DNA of 60,372 nt from an uncultured Prevotellaceae bacterium (lineage in GTDB: Bacteria; Bacteroidota; Bacteroidia; Bacteroidales; Muribaculaceae), in assembly GCA_900318645.1 (NCBI GenBank), contig ONLH01000027.1, positions 1 through 60,372 of the forward strand, written 5' to 3'. The notes under the pieces are model-generated. The model made no database searches and was not told the origin of the DNA. It was given only the letters and a program-made list of their open reading frames with translations. This document shows, piece after piece, positions 35,175-42,690 of the stretch; position 1 is the first letter of the stretch; each line of letters begins with the position of its first letter. The position numbers were made by a program, and so were the translations under genes.

Positions 35175-36353
35175 ATGAAATTCAATTCCAAGATATTAGG
35201 CCTGACGATGCTGGTGCTCGCCATGCTGCCTGTAGCCTTGCGGGCCCAGGACTTTACCAATAAGGACACGTTGCGCTATGTGGATGCAATGCATTATCGC
35301 ATGATTAACTGGGCATTTGACCGGACTTTGGCATCACGCATCCCGTTGAATTTCAAGGACTCGGTGCGTCCCACGCTTTGGGACCGTGCCTACTGCACCA
35401 GCGGCAAGGCCTTCCGCTTTGCCACCAACTCGCGTGCTGTTGCCGTGCGTTATAACCTGTTGACCAACATGCACATGATGCACATGGCCGACACGGGTAT
35501 CAAGGGCACCGACCTCTACATCTGGGACGAAGACACAAGGAGTTGGCAGTTTGTGAACTGCAACCGCCCCGTCCGCATTGACAACGATATCCGTCCCCGT
35601 CAGGACTCTATTCAGAGCAAGGTCTATGTGGACCGTCTTGATGGCGAGATGCATGAGTATATGATTTATCTGCCGCTGTATGATGGCGTACGTTGGATTG
35701 AAATCGGCGTGGACAGCACTGCCGTCATCAAGCAACCGGTGTTGGATTCTCCCAGCCACGGAAAGAAGTTTGTTTTCTATGGCACGAGCATCCTGCAAGG
35801 CGGCTGTGCCTGCCGTCCCGGTATGGTGGCCACGAGCATCATCCAGCGCGATCTGGATGTGGAGTGCGTGAATCTGGGCTTCAGTGGCGAGGGCAAGATG
35901 GATTCCTGCATGGCACGGGCGATGGCGTCGATTCCCGATGTGGCCGCCTATATCCTTGATCCCATCCCCAACTGCACCAAGGACATGTGCGACACGGTCA
36001 CCTATGGCTTCGTCAACATCCTGCGCACGCTGCGCCCCGAGGTGCCCATCTTTATGGTCGAGGGTCAGATGTACAGCTATGCCAAGTACAGTGCCTTCTA
36101 TAGCGAGTATCTGCCTGCCAAGAATAATGAGTACCATAAGAATTACCTGAAACTCAAGGCCGATAATCCTAACAACCTTTACTATATCACCTGCAAGGAC
36201 CTCTACGGCCCCAACAACGAGGGCACTGTTGACGGTATCCACCTGACTGACATCGGTTTCTGGTGGTATGCCCAGAAACTGGAACCCTACCTGCGTGCCG
36301 TACTCAATGGCACCACCATCCCGCAGGAGCCTGGCGTGGACGATCCCCGCTAA
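35175..36353 (+). CDS. secreted SGNH/GDSL hydrolase
   Basis: A 392-residue protein with a signal peptide (residues 1-24, ending LRAQ). An N-terminal beta-rich domain of about 150 residues, similar to the accessory domain of SGNH esterases acting on carbohydrates, precedes the SGNH hydrolase from about residue 190: nucleophile block FYGTSILQGG and the final His block DGIHLTDIGF. It probably deacylates acetylated sugars or glycans in the periplasm or at the surface. It follows the PHP gene by 26 bases, on the same strand, and ends the run. A hairpin-tipped repeat lies directly after it. Confidence 0.85.
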   Translation: MKFNSKILGLTMLVLAMLPVALRAQDFTNKDTLRYVDAMHYRMINWAFDRTLASRIPLNFKDSVRPTLWDRAYCTSGKAFRFATNSRAVAVRYNLLTNMHMMHMADTGIKGTDLYIWDEDTRSWQFVNCNRPVRIDNDIRPRQDSIQSKVYVDRLDGEMHEYMIYLPLYDGVRWIEIGVDSTAVIKQPVLDSPSHGKKFVFYGTSILQGGCACRPGMVATSIIQRDLDVECVNLGFSGEGKMDSCMARAMASIPDVAAYILDPIPNCTKDMCDTVTYGFVNILRTLRPEVPIFMVEGQMYSYAKYSAFYSEYLPAKNNEYHKNYLKLKADNPNNLYYITCKDLYGPNNEGTVDGIHLTDIGFWWYAQKLEPYLRAVLNGTTIPQEPGVDDPR

Positions 36354-36367
36354 CTCACTGCTGATCA

Positions 36368-36472
36368 ATCATCGTGCTTCGCACGAGAAATTAAACAAAA
36401 TTATTAATAAAATTTGTGTTTAGTTTTTTATCAAATTTTTGCTTAATTTCTCGCCCGTAGGGCGATAATCAT
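36368..36472. repeat. MITE-like inverted element with C(GNA)G hairpin tips
   Basis: About 38-base inverted arms share ATYATCG, a hairpin and CGAGAAATTAARCAAAA. The left hairpin (36373-36385) reads CGTGC-TTC-GCACG; the right one (36452-36464) reads CGCCC-GTA-GGGCG. Read from the same end they have different stem bases but both pair fully, with GAA and GTA loops. The centre is AT-rich. It looks like a small mobile or structured element with no coding capacity. Confidence 0.75.
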
Positions 36473-36483
36473 TCGTTAATACT

Positions 36484-37134
36484 ATGATAAAGAAGAAGAG
36501 CCATTATATACAAGACTTGATAGAACAGGGAGAACACGAGCATCAGGACTTTAAGTACCAGATTACCGATGCCCGCAAGATTGCCCGTTCGATAGCCGCC
36601 TTTGCCAATAACAGCGGCGGCCACCTGCTCATCGGTGTGAAGGACAACGGCAACATTGCCGGGGTGCGTAGCGAGGAGGAAATCTACATGATTGAGACGG
36701 CTGCACAGATGTATTGTCGCCCCGAGCAGAAGGTGAGCTTCAAGGTCTTCAACATCAACGGCAAGTCGGTGGTCAAGGCCGACATCCCCGAAGCCATGGA
36801 AAAGCCCGTTGAGGCTCCTGACGACAACGGCAACTGGCATGCCTATTACCGTGTTGCTGACGAGAACGTCCTCGCCAGTCGCCTGCATGAACGCATCCTG
36901 AGCCAGGAAACCGAGAGTGCCGAAGAACACACGGCCGAAACCATCAGCTTCAGCGAGCGTGAGCAGGTATTGCTAGACTATCTGCGCACCCATGGAGGCA
37001 TCACGCTGGACGCCTATATGCGCCTGGCCCACATCAGCGAGGAGACGGCTACCAAGATTGTTGTCGCCCTCCACAGCATGGGCGTTGTCAATCTCCAATA
37101 CCACGACGGCAGCTGTCTCATCGTGGGCGATTAA
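36484..37134 (+). CDS. AlbA_2 (Schlafen-like) domain protein
   Basis: A 216-residue protein. The N-terminal 130 residues match the AlbA_2 domain: an E-x-x-x-x-E/DFK start (EHEHQDFKYQ), SIAAFANNSGGHLLIGVKDNGNIAGV and the later YRVADENV. This domain occurs in putative transcription regulators and in Schlafen-type nucleases; here the C-terminal 80 residues look like a winged helix (LDYLRTHGGITLDAYMRLA), which favours DNA binding. The gene is bracketed by two repeat elements (36368-36472 and 37164-37289) and has no operon partner. Confidence 0.8.
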   Translation: MIKKKSHYIQDLIEQGEHEHQDFKYQITDARKIARSIAAFANNSGGHLLIGVKDNGNIAGVRSEEEIYMIETAAQMYCRPEQKVSFKVFNINGKSVVKADIPEAMEKPVEAPDDNGNWHAYYRVADENVLASRLHERILSQETESAEEHTAETISFSEREQVLLDYLRTHGGITLDAYMRLAHISEETATKIVVALHSMGVVNLQYHDGSCLIVGD

Positions 37135-37163
37135 TTCCATCCGCTTTATTCGCCCTTGGATAA

Positions 37164-37289
37164 TTCACGCAAAGCCGCTAAGAATCTGATAATTGCTCGC
37201 AAGAGGCTCGCAAGTATTATTAATAGATTGTTTTGTGAGCTCTTGCGAGCAATCCTTTATATCTTAGCGACTTTGCGGCTTAGCGTGAG
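37164..37289. repeat. inverted repeat of the GCTCGCAAGAG family, two-arm copy
   Basis: Left arm 37164-37213 and right arm 37235-37289 are imperfect inverted copies: TTCACGC...AAAGCCGCTAAG, then TTGCTCGCAAGAG.CTCGCAA. Each arm has a GCTC-GCAA-GAG hairpin with a GNRA-type loop. Related single or partial copies lie at 56320-56377, 12246 and 17770. Confidence 0.75.
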
Positions 37290-37312
37290 CATTGAATAAC
37301 GAACAATAACAA

Positions 37313-37342
37313 ACCGCTCGGGACGATGAAGCCTCGAGCGGT
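37313..37342 (-). terminator. terminator of the DUF3127 gene
   Basis: ACCGCTCG (37313-37320) pairs with CGAGCGGT (37335-37342), extended by GG/CC, and is followed on the minus strand by TTTGTTATTG, 33 bases past the stop. Confidence 0.7.
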
Positions 37343-37374
37343 CGTGTTAGAAGTGTAGTCGTTTCGTCTTCTGG

Positions 37375-37791
37375 TTAGAAGGGCAGGTCATCTTCTGCGT
37401 TAGGTTGACCGAATGTGTCCGGTCCGGGCGCAGGAGCGGGTGCGGGCTCACCAGGCGCAGGTGCAGGCGCAGGCTCGCCGGGAGCGGGGTAGGGGGCTGC
37501 AGCAGCGGGAGCGATGGCATTGGGATCCTCCTTCACGGCCTTGAAGCCGCGGATGTCGGTGTACCAGCGGCCGTTAAACTCGCGGCTCTCGATATCGTAG
37601 CTCAGCGTGATGATGTCACCCACCTCAAAGACGAATTGGTCGGCACGGTCCCCGAAGAAGTCGAACTTCACCTTACGAGGATAGCTGTCCAGCGTCTCCA
37701 GCACATATTCCTGCTTCTTCCACTGGTTGCCAGCCTTGGACACGCCGCCCTGGGGCTCCAGTTTCTGGATGATTTTACCTTTAATGTCCAT
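37375..37791 (-). CDS. DUF3127 OB-fold-like protein with an SSB-type acidic tip
   Basis: A 138-residue protein. Residues 1-90 match DUF3127, a Bacteroidota family of small beta-rich proteins (MDIKGKIIQKLEPQGGVSK, NQWKKQEYVLET). A Pro/Ala/Gly-rich, low-complexity linker of repeats PAPAPGE covers about 92-128, and the chain ends AEDDLPF. That tail is close to the DDDIPF tip of single-stranded DNA-binding protein, which binds repair and replication partners. I infer an SSB-like role, but DNA binding has not been shown by sequence alone. The gene stands alone with a terminator at its end. Confidence 0.85.
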   Translation of the reverse strand: MDIKGKIIQKLEPQGGVSKAGNQWKKQEYVLETLDSYPRKVKFDFFGDRADQFVFEVGDIITLSYDIESREFNGRWYTDIRGFKAVKEDPNAIAPAAAAPYPAPGEPAPAPAPGEPAPAPAPGPDTFGQPNAEDDLPF

Positions 37792-37811
37792 TGTATTGTT
37801 TCAGTTTATAA

Positions 37812-37884
37812 AGTTTAGAACTTAGAGTTTAGTGATTAAACGATGGCGGATGCCTCATTAAACTTTAACCACTAAACTCTAAAC
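37812..37884. repeat. inverted heptamer arms around a GGCGGATGCC core
   Basis: Left arm 37812-37839 steps every 7 bases (TTTAG, CTTAG, TTTAG, ATTAA). Right arm 37857-37884 steps every 7 (TTAAAC, TTTAAC, CTAAAC, CTAAAC), in inverted sense. Between them is GATGGCGGATGCCTC. The same layout, with a nearly identical core, occurs at 39436-39498. Confidence 0.75.
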
Positions 37885-37905
37885 AGCGAGCAACGCTCGC
37901 ATCAA

Positions 37906-39384
37906 TTACTTGCTCTCCTCGGCAATAACCTTGAGGATGTTCTGAACTTGCTTCCAGGCCTTCTCCACAGCGGGGATGTGGCAGCGCTCGGCGGGCGAGT
38001 GAACGTCACGCAGCGTGGGACCGAAGCTGATCATCTCCATGTCGGGACGGGCCTTCAGGAACAGACCGCACTCCAGACCAGCGTGGATGGCGCGAACCTC
38101 GGGACGTACGCCGAAGAGCTTCTCCCACGAGTCCTTAGCAACTGAGAGCAGGTGGCTGTCGCTGATGGGCTCCCAGCCCTGGTAACCACCCTCGCTGATG
38201 ATTTCGTTGGCACCAGCCATGCGGAAGATGGTTTCGCACCTGTGGGTCAGGTCATATTTGCCACTTTCAACCGACGAGCGATGGAACATCTCGACAACAA
38301 TCTGGTTGCCTGGACGCATCTTTACGCTGGCGAGGTTGGTCGAGGTCTCAACAAGGCCGGGAATCTCCATGCTCATGGCGTCGATGCCGTGAGGAGCTAC
38401 ATAGACTGCATTGACAACGCGGCGAGCGGTGTCGGTGTCGATGATGGTCTCGGGAGCGTCAACGCTATTGCAGGTGATCTCCATCTTGGGCTCGGTGCGC
38501 TTGTACTCGTTCTTCACCTCGGCGATGAAGGTGTTGAGCACGACACTCAGCTTCTCCTTGTCCTCGGGCTTGATACCGATAACGATGGTAGCGGCGTGAG
38601 CGATGGCATTGTGCAGGTTACCGGCGTCGATTTTGGCCAGTACATAGTCCATATTATCACCGATGTTCCACAGCAGACGGCTGCTCAGCTTGGTCGTGGT
38701 AGCGAAGCCCAGATGAATGTCGGCACCGCTGTGACCGCCATGGAGGTGCTCAAACTTAATCTCGAAATAGGTGAGATCCTTGGGTGCAGCCTCGGGCTTG
38801 TAGTTGAACTTGAAGAGGCTTACCAGACCACCGGCGCAACCCATGGTGATGACACCGTCTTCCTCCTCGTCGAGGTTGAGCAGATAGTCACCCACGAGCA
38901 TGTCGGCCTCGATGTTGCTGGCACCGGTCAGGCCGGTCTCCTCGTCAACGGTAGCGAGGGCCTCCAGGGGACCGCACTGCAGCGTCGGCTCGATAACGGC
39001 AGCCAGAGCGATAGCCAGGCCCATACCGTCGTCGGCACCCAGGGTGGTGTTGTTGGCGCGAACCCATTCGCCATCGATGATGGTCTCGATGGGATCGGTG
39101 TCAAAGTTGTGGTTTGAGCCGGGACCTTTCTCGGCAACCATATCCATGTGACCTTGCAGCACGATGCCCTTGCACTTCTCGTAGCCAGGAGCGGCGGGCC
39201 TGAAGATGGCCACGTTGCCGGTCTTGTCGATTTTGTACTCCAGATTGTGTTTCTTGGCGAAGTCCACGAGCCATGCGCGGATCTTGTCTAACTTGCCTTC
39301 TTCGTTGCCACTGGGACGGGGCACCTTGGTGATCTCGTCAAAGATTGACCACACTGCCTGCGGATTCAAATCTCTTACTTGCAT
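37906..39384 (-). CDS. pepD: aminoacyl-histidine dipeptidase (M20C, PepD)
   Basis: A 492-residue cytoplasmic metallodipeptidase. Motifs in order: LQGHMDMVAEK near residue 75, TTLGADDGMGLA (bridging Asp) near 113, ATVDEETGLTGA with the general-base Glu near 143, and the dimerisation lid residues GGHSGADIH near 217. PepD cuts Xaa-His dipeptides such as carnosine and other dipeptides. Length is normal for the family (about 485). No promoter could be placed: the upstream gap 39385-39666 is filled by heptamer repeats and AT-rich DNA. It ends 114 bases before the DUF3127 gene. Confidence 0.93.
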   Translation of the reverse strand: MQVRDLNPQAVWSIFDEITKVPRPSGNEEGKLDKIRAWLVDFAKKHNLEYKIDKTGNVAIFRPAAPGYEKCKGIVLQGHMDMVAEKGPGSNHNFDTDPIETIIDGEWVRANNTTLGADDGMGLAIALAAVIEPTLQCGPLEALATVDEETGLTGASNIEADMLVGDYLLNLDEEEDGVITMGCAGGLVSLFKFNYKPEAAPKDLTYFEIKFEHLHGGHSGADIHLGFATTTKLSSRLLWNIGDNMDYVLAKIDAGNLHNAIAHAATIVIGIKPEDKEKLSVVLNTFIAEVKNEYKRTEPKMEITCNSVDAPETIIDTDTARRVVNAVYVAPHGIDAMSMEIPGLVETSTNLASVKMRPGNQIVVEMFHRSSVESGKYDLTHRCETIFRMAGANEIISEGGYQGWEPISDSHLLSVAKDSWEKLFGVRPEVRAIHAGLECGLFLKARPDMEMISFGPTLRDVHSPAERCHIPAVEKAWKQVQNILKVIAEESK

Positions 39385-39435
39385 TGTAAAAAAATAATGG
39401 TTTAAATTGTTAGTGAATATTATGGTTTATAAACA

Positions 39436-39498
39436 TTTCAGTTTTCAGTTTTCAGTTTTCAGTTGAGGGCGGAAGCCACTGACAACTGAGAACTGACA
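39436..39498. repeat. inverted heptamer arms (TTTCAGT / ACTGACA) around a GGGCGGAAGCC core
   Basis: Left arm: four exact TTTCAGT units (39436-39463). Right arm: ACTGACA, ACTGAGA, ACTGACA (39478-39498). The 14-base spacer TGAGGGCGGAAGCC has the same core as the repeat at 37812-37884. Confidence 0.82.
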
Positions 39499-39623
39499 AC
39501 TTTTAAATACACCGCTAAGTTACAACTTTTTCTCGAAACCTCATTCGATTGTTAATAAAAAAATCAAGTTTTCAACATCTCTTCGTGCCAGTGATGCTTT
39601 GACAACACGCTGTACAGGAAAAA

Positions 39624-39666
39624 TAAGTCCGATGTTTGGCTTTGAAGGGGCAAAACATAGGGCTTG
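39624..39666 (-). terminator. terminator after the YafQ-type toxin gene
   Basis: AAGTCCGATGTTTG (39624-39637) pairs imperfectly with CAAAACATAGGGCTTG (39651-39666), and the minus strand continues TTATTTTTCC. It begins right at the toxin stop codon and resembles the hairpins at 4561 and 23889. Confidence 0.6.
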
Positions 39667-39960
39667 TTATTTCTTTTTCTTGTTAAAGAGGTCAGAATGG
39701 ATTCCCGTACGGTAAAGTGTTATGATTCGTATTACAGTATCTTTTAAATATATAAGCAGCCAATCAGGGGATATGTGGCATTCACGGTAACCTTCATAGT
39801 CGCCATGCAAGTTGTGGTCATGGTTGCTTTCAGGCAATGGCTCGTCATTTGCCAATAACTCCACGACATGAATTAGGTCTTGCAGATTCAGACCGCGTTT
39901 CTTTGCGCGTTTTAGATCTTTCTTAAACTGGCCTGTGGCGGAAACTTGATACTTTGCCAT
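39667..39960 (-). CDS. YafQ-type mRNA interferase toxin (RelE superfamily)
   Basis: A 97-residue RelE-fold toxin. All YafQ active residues are in place: the segment NLHGDYEGYRECHI with a catalytic His, SPDWLL with Asp-Trp, and RTGIHSDLF with His and Phe at the C-terminus. YafQ cuts mRNA on the ribosome at in-frame codons. The gene follows the antitoxin gene by 3 bases and is last in a two-gene module with its own promoter. The intact active site argues for a working toxin kept in check by its antitoxin. Confidence 0.9.
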   Translation of the reverse strand: MAKYQVSATGQFKKDLKRAKKRGLNLQDLIHVVELLANDEPLPESNHDHNLHGDYEGYRECHISPDWLLIYLKDTVIRIITLYRTGIHSDLFNKKKK

Positions 39961-39963
39961 CCT

Positions 39964-40197
39964 TTAAAGCGCTTCAGCCCATTGATTAAACTCGTCAACA
40001 CTGCCAGTGAATTCAATGCCCTTACCGTCGCGCGCGTCCTCGATGACTTTCATCGTCTTTTCGTTCAAGCTGTCTCCTGTTTCGGGATCGATGATTTGGG
40101 GCTTGCTCATGACCTGATAAGACCATCCCAGTTTCTCCATTATTTTCTTGAAGAAACCGATTTCATTATTGGGAATATGAACTGTAATTGAAGTCAT
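39964..40197 (-). CDS. antitoxin of the YafQ-type module
   Basis: A 77-residue acidic protein upstream of the toxin and cotranscribed with it. The start MTSITVHIPNNEIGFFKKIMEKLGW is typical of short Bacteroidota antitoxins of the DUF2683 kind that precede RelE/YafQ toxins. The N-terminal half probably holds dimerisation and DNA-binding elements, and the rest (PETGDSLNEKTMKVIEDARDG) wraps the toxin. Assignment rests on neighbourhood and size as much as on motifs. A TATCTTTG promoter is about 30 bases upstream, where self-repression would be expected. Confidence 0.8.
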   Translation of the reverse strand: MTSITVHIPNNEIGFFKKIMEKLGWSYQVMSKPQIIDPETGDSLNEKTMKVIEDARDGKGIEFTGSVDEFNQWAEAL

Positions 40198-40225
40198 GAT
40201 GTATTTATGGTTTTATTCTCTGATG

Positions 40226-40255
40226 CAAAGATAGTACAATTTCTTCAATACCCAA
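40226..40255 (-). promoter_or_regulatory. toxin-antitoxin promoter
   Basis: TATCTTTG at 40233-40226 on the minus strand with TTGG (40255-40252) as a partial -33 element. Confidence 0.6.
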
Positions 40256-40333
40256 TTGAAAGCAGGAGATATTTTGCGATTAAATAAACCCGTTTTTGTG
40301 CGAAATGTATCAACAGTTACCGGTTTTTTCCCG

Positions 40334-41155
40334 TTATTGGCTCAATTCGTAGCCCGACAGGGTGATGACGGGGCCAGCAGGCAACTTTCGTGTCTTGCCT
40401 GTGGACAAGCGGCGTGCAATGCAGTTCCTGAGCTGAGAATTGAATTCCAGAATCCCGCTCTCATCGCTGTCAACAATGGTGACACTGACGTAATACTGCC
40501 TTCCTGCTTTAAGAATGATATTCTCGTTAGGTTGGATAGCAAGTTTAGTCTTTTGAGCAGTCGTGGTTACTGTTTTATAAATGGGCTTGTTGAGAATGTT
40601 GACATATTCCTTACCTCTGACCTCATAGATGGTGAAACTGAGAACACATCGGCTGAAAGTGCTTTTCTTGATGTAGAAAAAAATGACACTCACGACCCAA
40701 TTCTTCTTGACCTTGAAAGTTGGTCCCCATTCCAGCCAGTTTTGTTGTCCTTTACCTCGAAAACTGGCCGTCGGTCCCGGCAATTTCTTGCCCAGAATGG
40801 TTTTCATCTTGTTCTTCTTGCCAACGACCACTTCGTCCAGCTTTACGTTTTTGTCCTTGACGATGATAGACAACGGCTTACCTGCGCTATAGGACGAGAA
40901 GGGGATTGATGCCTTGTCATAGGAAACGTGCGTGATGACCAGGTCTTTCCTTTTACCTTTGGGAATCGTTAGGGAAAATCGCCCCTGGGCATCGGCAAGA
41001 GTACCGATGGTATCACTCTCTAGCGCAACAGTAGCATATTCAACACCCTCGCCCCGTTCGTTGGTAATCTGCCCCGTGATGGTGGTTTGTGCCAAAGAGG
41101 AAAACGAGAAAAGAGCGGCAAGAGCAGTCAGCAAAAAAGTGGTCGCTTTTTTCAT
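40334..41155 (-). CDS. secreted protein with a carboxypeptidase-D-regulatory-like domain
   Basis: A 273-residue exported protein. After the signal peptide (KATTFLLTALAALFSFSSLAQ) residues about 23-105 form a CarboxypepD_reg-like beta-sandwich (ITGQITNERGEGVEYATV, ADAQGRFSLTIPKG) of the kind found at the start of TonB-dependent transporters. Instead of a plug and barrel, a 170-residue region of unknown function follows, with Lys/Thr-rich stretches and no recognisable domain. The start at 41155 is preferred to an ATG at 41281 because it begins the signal peptide and lies downstream of a TACATTTG element. Its role could be surface or periplasmic binding. Confidence 0.75.
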   Translation of the reverse strand: MKKATTFLLTALAALFSFSSLAQTTITGQITNERGEGVEYATVALESDTIGTLADAQGRFSLTIPKGKRKDLVITHVSYDKASIPFSSYSAGKPLSIIVKDKNVKLDEVVVGKKNKMKTILGKKLPGPTASFRGKGQQNWLEWGPTFKVKKNWVVSVIFFYIKKSTFSRCVLSFTIYEVRGKEYVNILNKPIYKTVTTTAQKTKLAIQPNENIILKAGRQYYVSVTIVDSDESGILEFNSQLRNCIARRLSTGKTRKLPAGPVITLSGYELSQ

Positions 41156-41186
41156 CTTGTAGAGTTTGCTGTTGATTACGTTGCCG

Positions 41187-41194
41187 CAAATGTA
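41187..41194 (-). promoter_or_regulatory. promoter element of the regulatory-like-domain gene
   Basis: TACATTTG at 41194-41187 on the minus strand; no TTTG at -33. Confidence 0.45.
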
Positions 41195-41338
41195 GAACAA
41201 AAAACTGGTAGGGCTGGCGTATAGTACTGTCCCGTCGTTGATATTTAAGGATAAATAAGACTTATTGGATGTGGTTAACACCTTTTTATGGATTACCGAC
41301 TAATTGTCATAAAAAAACCTTGGAATAAAAAAATTGGT

Positions 41339-41346
41339 TATCTTTG
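41339..41346 (+). promoter_or_regulatory. guanine deaminase promoter element
   Basis: TATCTTTG; the only upstream partner is TTGG at 41320-41323, with a short spacer of 15 bases. The leader is about 45 bases. Confidence 0.5.
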
Positions 41347-41393
41347 CAACAAGCAATTCATCATAATCAAGATTCACAAGTAAACTGACTTTT

Positions 41394-42668
41394 ATGAAAC
41401 TATACAAAGCTAACATCATCTTTACTCGCGATAAGGATCACTTTGAGGTCGTGGAACATGGCTATGTGGGCGTCGAGAACGGGCGCGTCGTGGACGTGGC
41501 CAGTAGTGCCGACGCTTTTGGTCAGCAGCCCGAAGAGGTGATAGATTACGGCGACTGTCTGCTCATCCCTGTCATGAACGACATGCACGTGCATGCGGGG
41601 CAGTACCGCAACCAGGGCATCTCCATGGACATGGAGCTGCTGGAGTGGCTCAACAACTACACCTTCCCCGAGGAAGCGAAATACAGTGACACGCGCTACG
41701 CAAGGCGTATGTACAGCCGCTTCGTGCACGACCTGTGGCGCTATGGCACGATGCGCACCGCTACCTTCGCCACAACCCATCTGGAGAGCACGCGTCTGCT
41801 CATGGAATTGTTCCGCGACGCTGGCATGGGTGCATTGGTCGGAAAGGTAAATATGGACCGCAACTCCATCGATGCCCTGCTTGAAAGCGTTGATGAGGCC
41901 GTGGCAAGGAACGAGGCGCTCATCACCGAATGGAACGACCCGGATGGCCTCGTCAGACCCATTATCACGCCACGTTTCATACCCTCATGCTCGCCAGCCA
42001 TGTTGCGGGCCTGCGGCGAACAGGCACAGAAGTTCCAGGTGCCCGTGCAGTCCCACTTGTCGGAGAATCCGAGTGAAGTTGCCTTGGTGCGTGAGTTGGA
42101 ACCCGAGAGTCGTTTTTATGGCGATGCCTACGACCGCTATGGCCTCTTCGGGCAGACACCTACCATCATGGCACACTGCGTCTTCAGTGAAGGCGAAGAG
42201 CTGGAACTGATGAGCCGTCGCAACGTGATGGTAGCACATTGTCCCACGTCGAACATCAACCTGAAGACTGGCATCGCGCCCATCCGCTCCTTCATCGAGA
42301 AGGGCGTGAAGGTGGGATTTGGCAGCGACATCAGCGGAGGCCATGACATGAGCATTATGCACGTGATGGTCTATGCCATCCAGGTAAGCAAACTTTACGA
42401 CCAGAAGTATAAGGGCAAGCACTTCCTCACGCTCCCTGAGGCTTTCTGGATCGCCACCAAGTCGGCAGGCAGCTTCTTCGGGCGCGTGGGCAGCTTTGAG
42501 CCAGGCTACGAGTTTGATGCACTCGTTATTGACGACAGCGACCTGAACCATAGCAACTACACGCTGCCCCAACGACTCGAACGCTTCATCTACTCGGGTG
42601 ACGACCGCCACATCGCCGTCCGCTTCTGCCGCGGCCAAGAAATCCCCGAGCCCAGCATCCTGGACTAA
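41394..42668 (+). CDS. guaD: guanine deaminase
   Basis: A 424-residue zinc amidohydrolase converting guanine to xanthine. Metal ligands are HVH in MNDMHVHAGQ near residue 66, His in SHLSENPSEV, His in MAHCVFSEGE, and Asp in GFGSDISGGHDMS. The segments EWLNNYTFPEEAKYSD, TFATTHLESTRLL and VGKVNMDRN are those of guanine deaminases rather than other amidohydrolases. Length is normal (about 430-450). It stands alone with its own promoter, and no other purine-salvage gene is nearby. Confidence 0.9.
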   Translation: MKLYKANIIFTRDKDHFEVVEHGYVGVENGRVVDVASSADAFGQQPEEVIDYGDCLLIPVMNDMHVHAGQYRNQGISMDMELLEWLNNYTFPEEAKYSDTRYARRMYSRFVHDLWRYGTMRTATFATTHLESTRLLMELFRDAGMGALVGKVNMDRNSIDALLESVDEAVARNEALITEWNDPDGLVRPIITPRFIPSCSPAMLRACGEQAQKFQVPVQSHLSENPSEVALVRELEPESRFYGDAYDRYGLFGQTPTIMAHCVFSEGEELELMSRRNVMVAHCPTSNINLKTGIAPIRSFIEKGVKVGFGSDISGGHDMSIMHVMVYAIQVSKLYDQKYKGKHFLTLPEAFWIATKSAGSFFGRVGSFEPGYEFDALVIDDSDLNHSNYTLPQRLERFIYSGDDRHIAVRFCRGQEIPEPSILD

Positions 42669-42690
42669 ACCACAAATTGACGATAAGACA

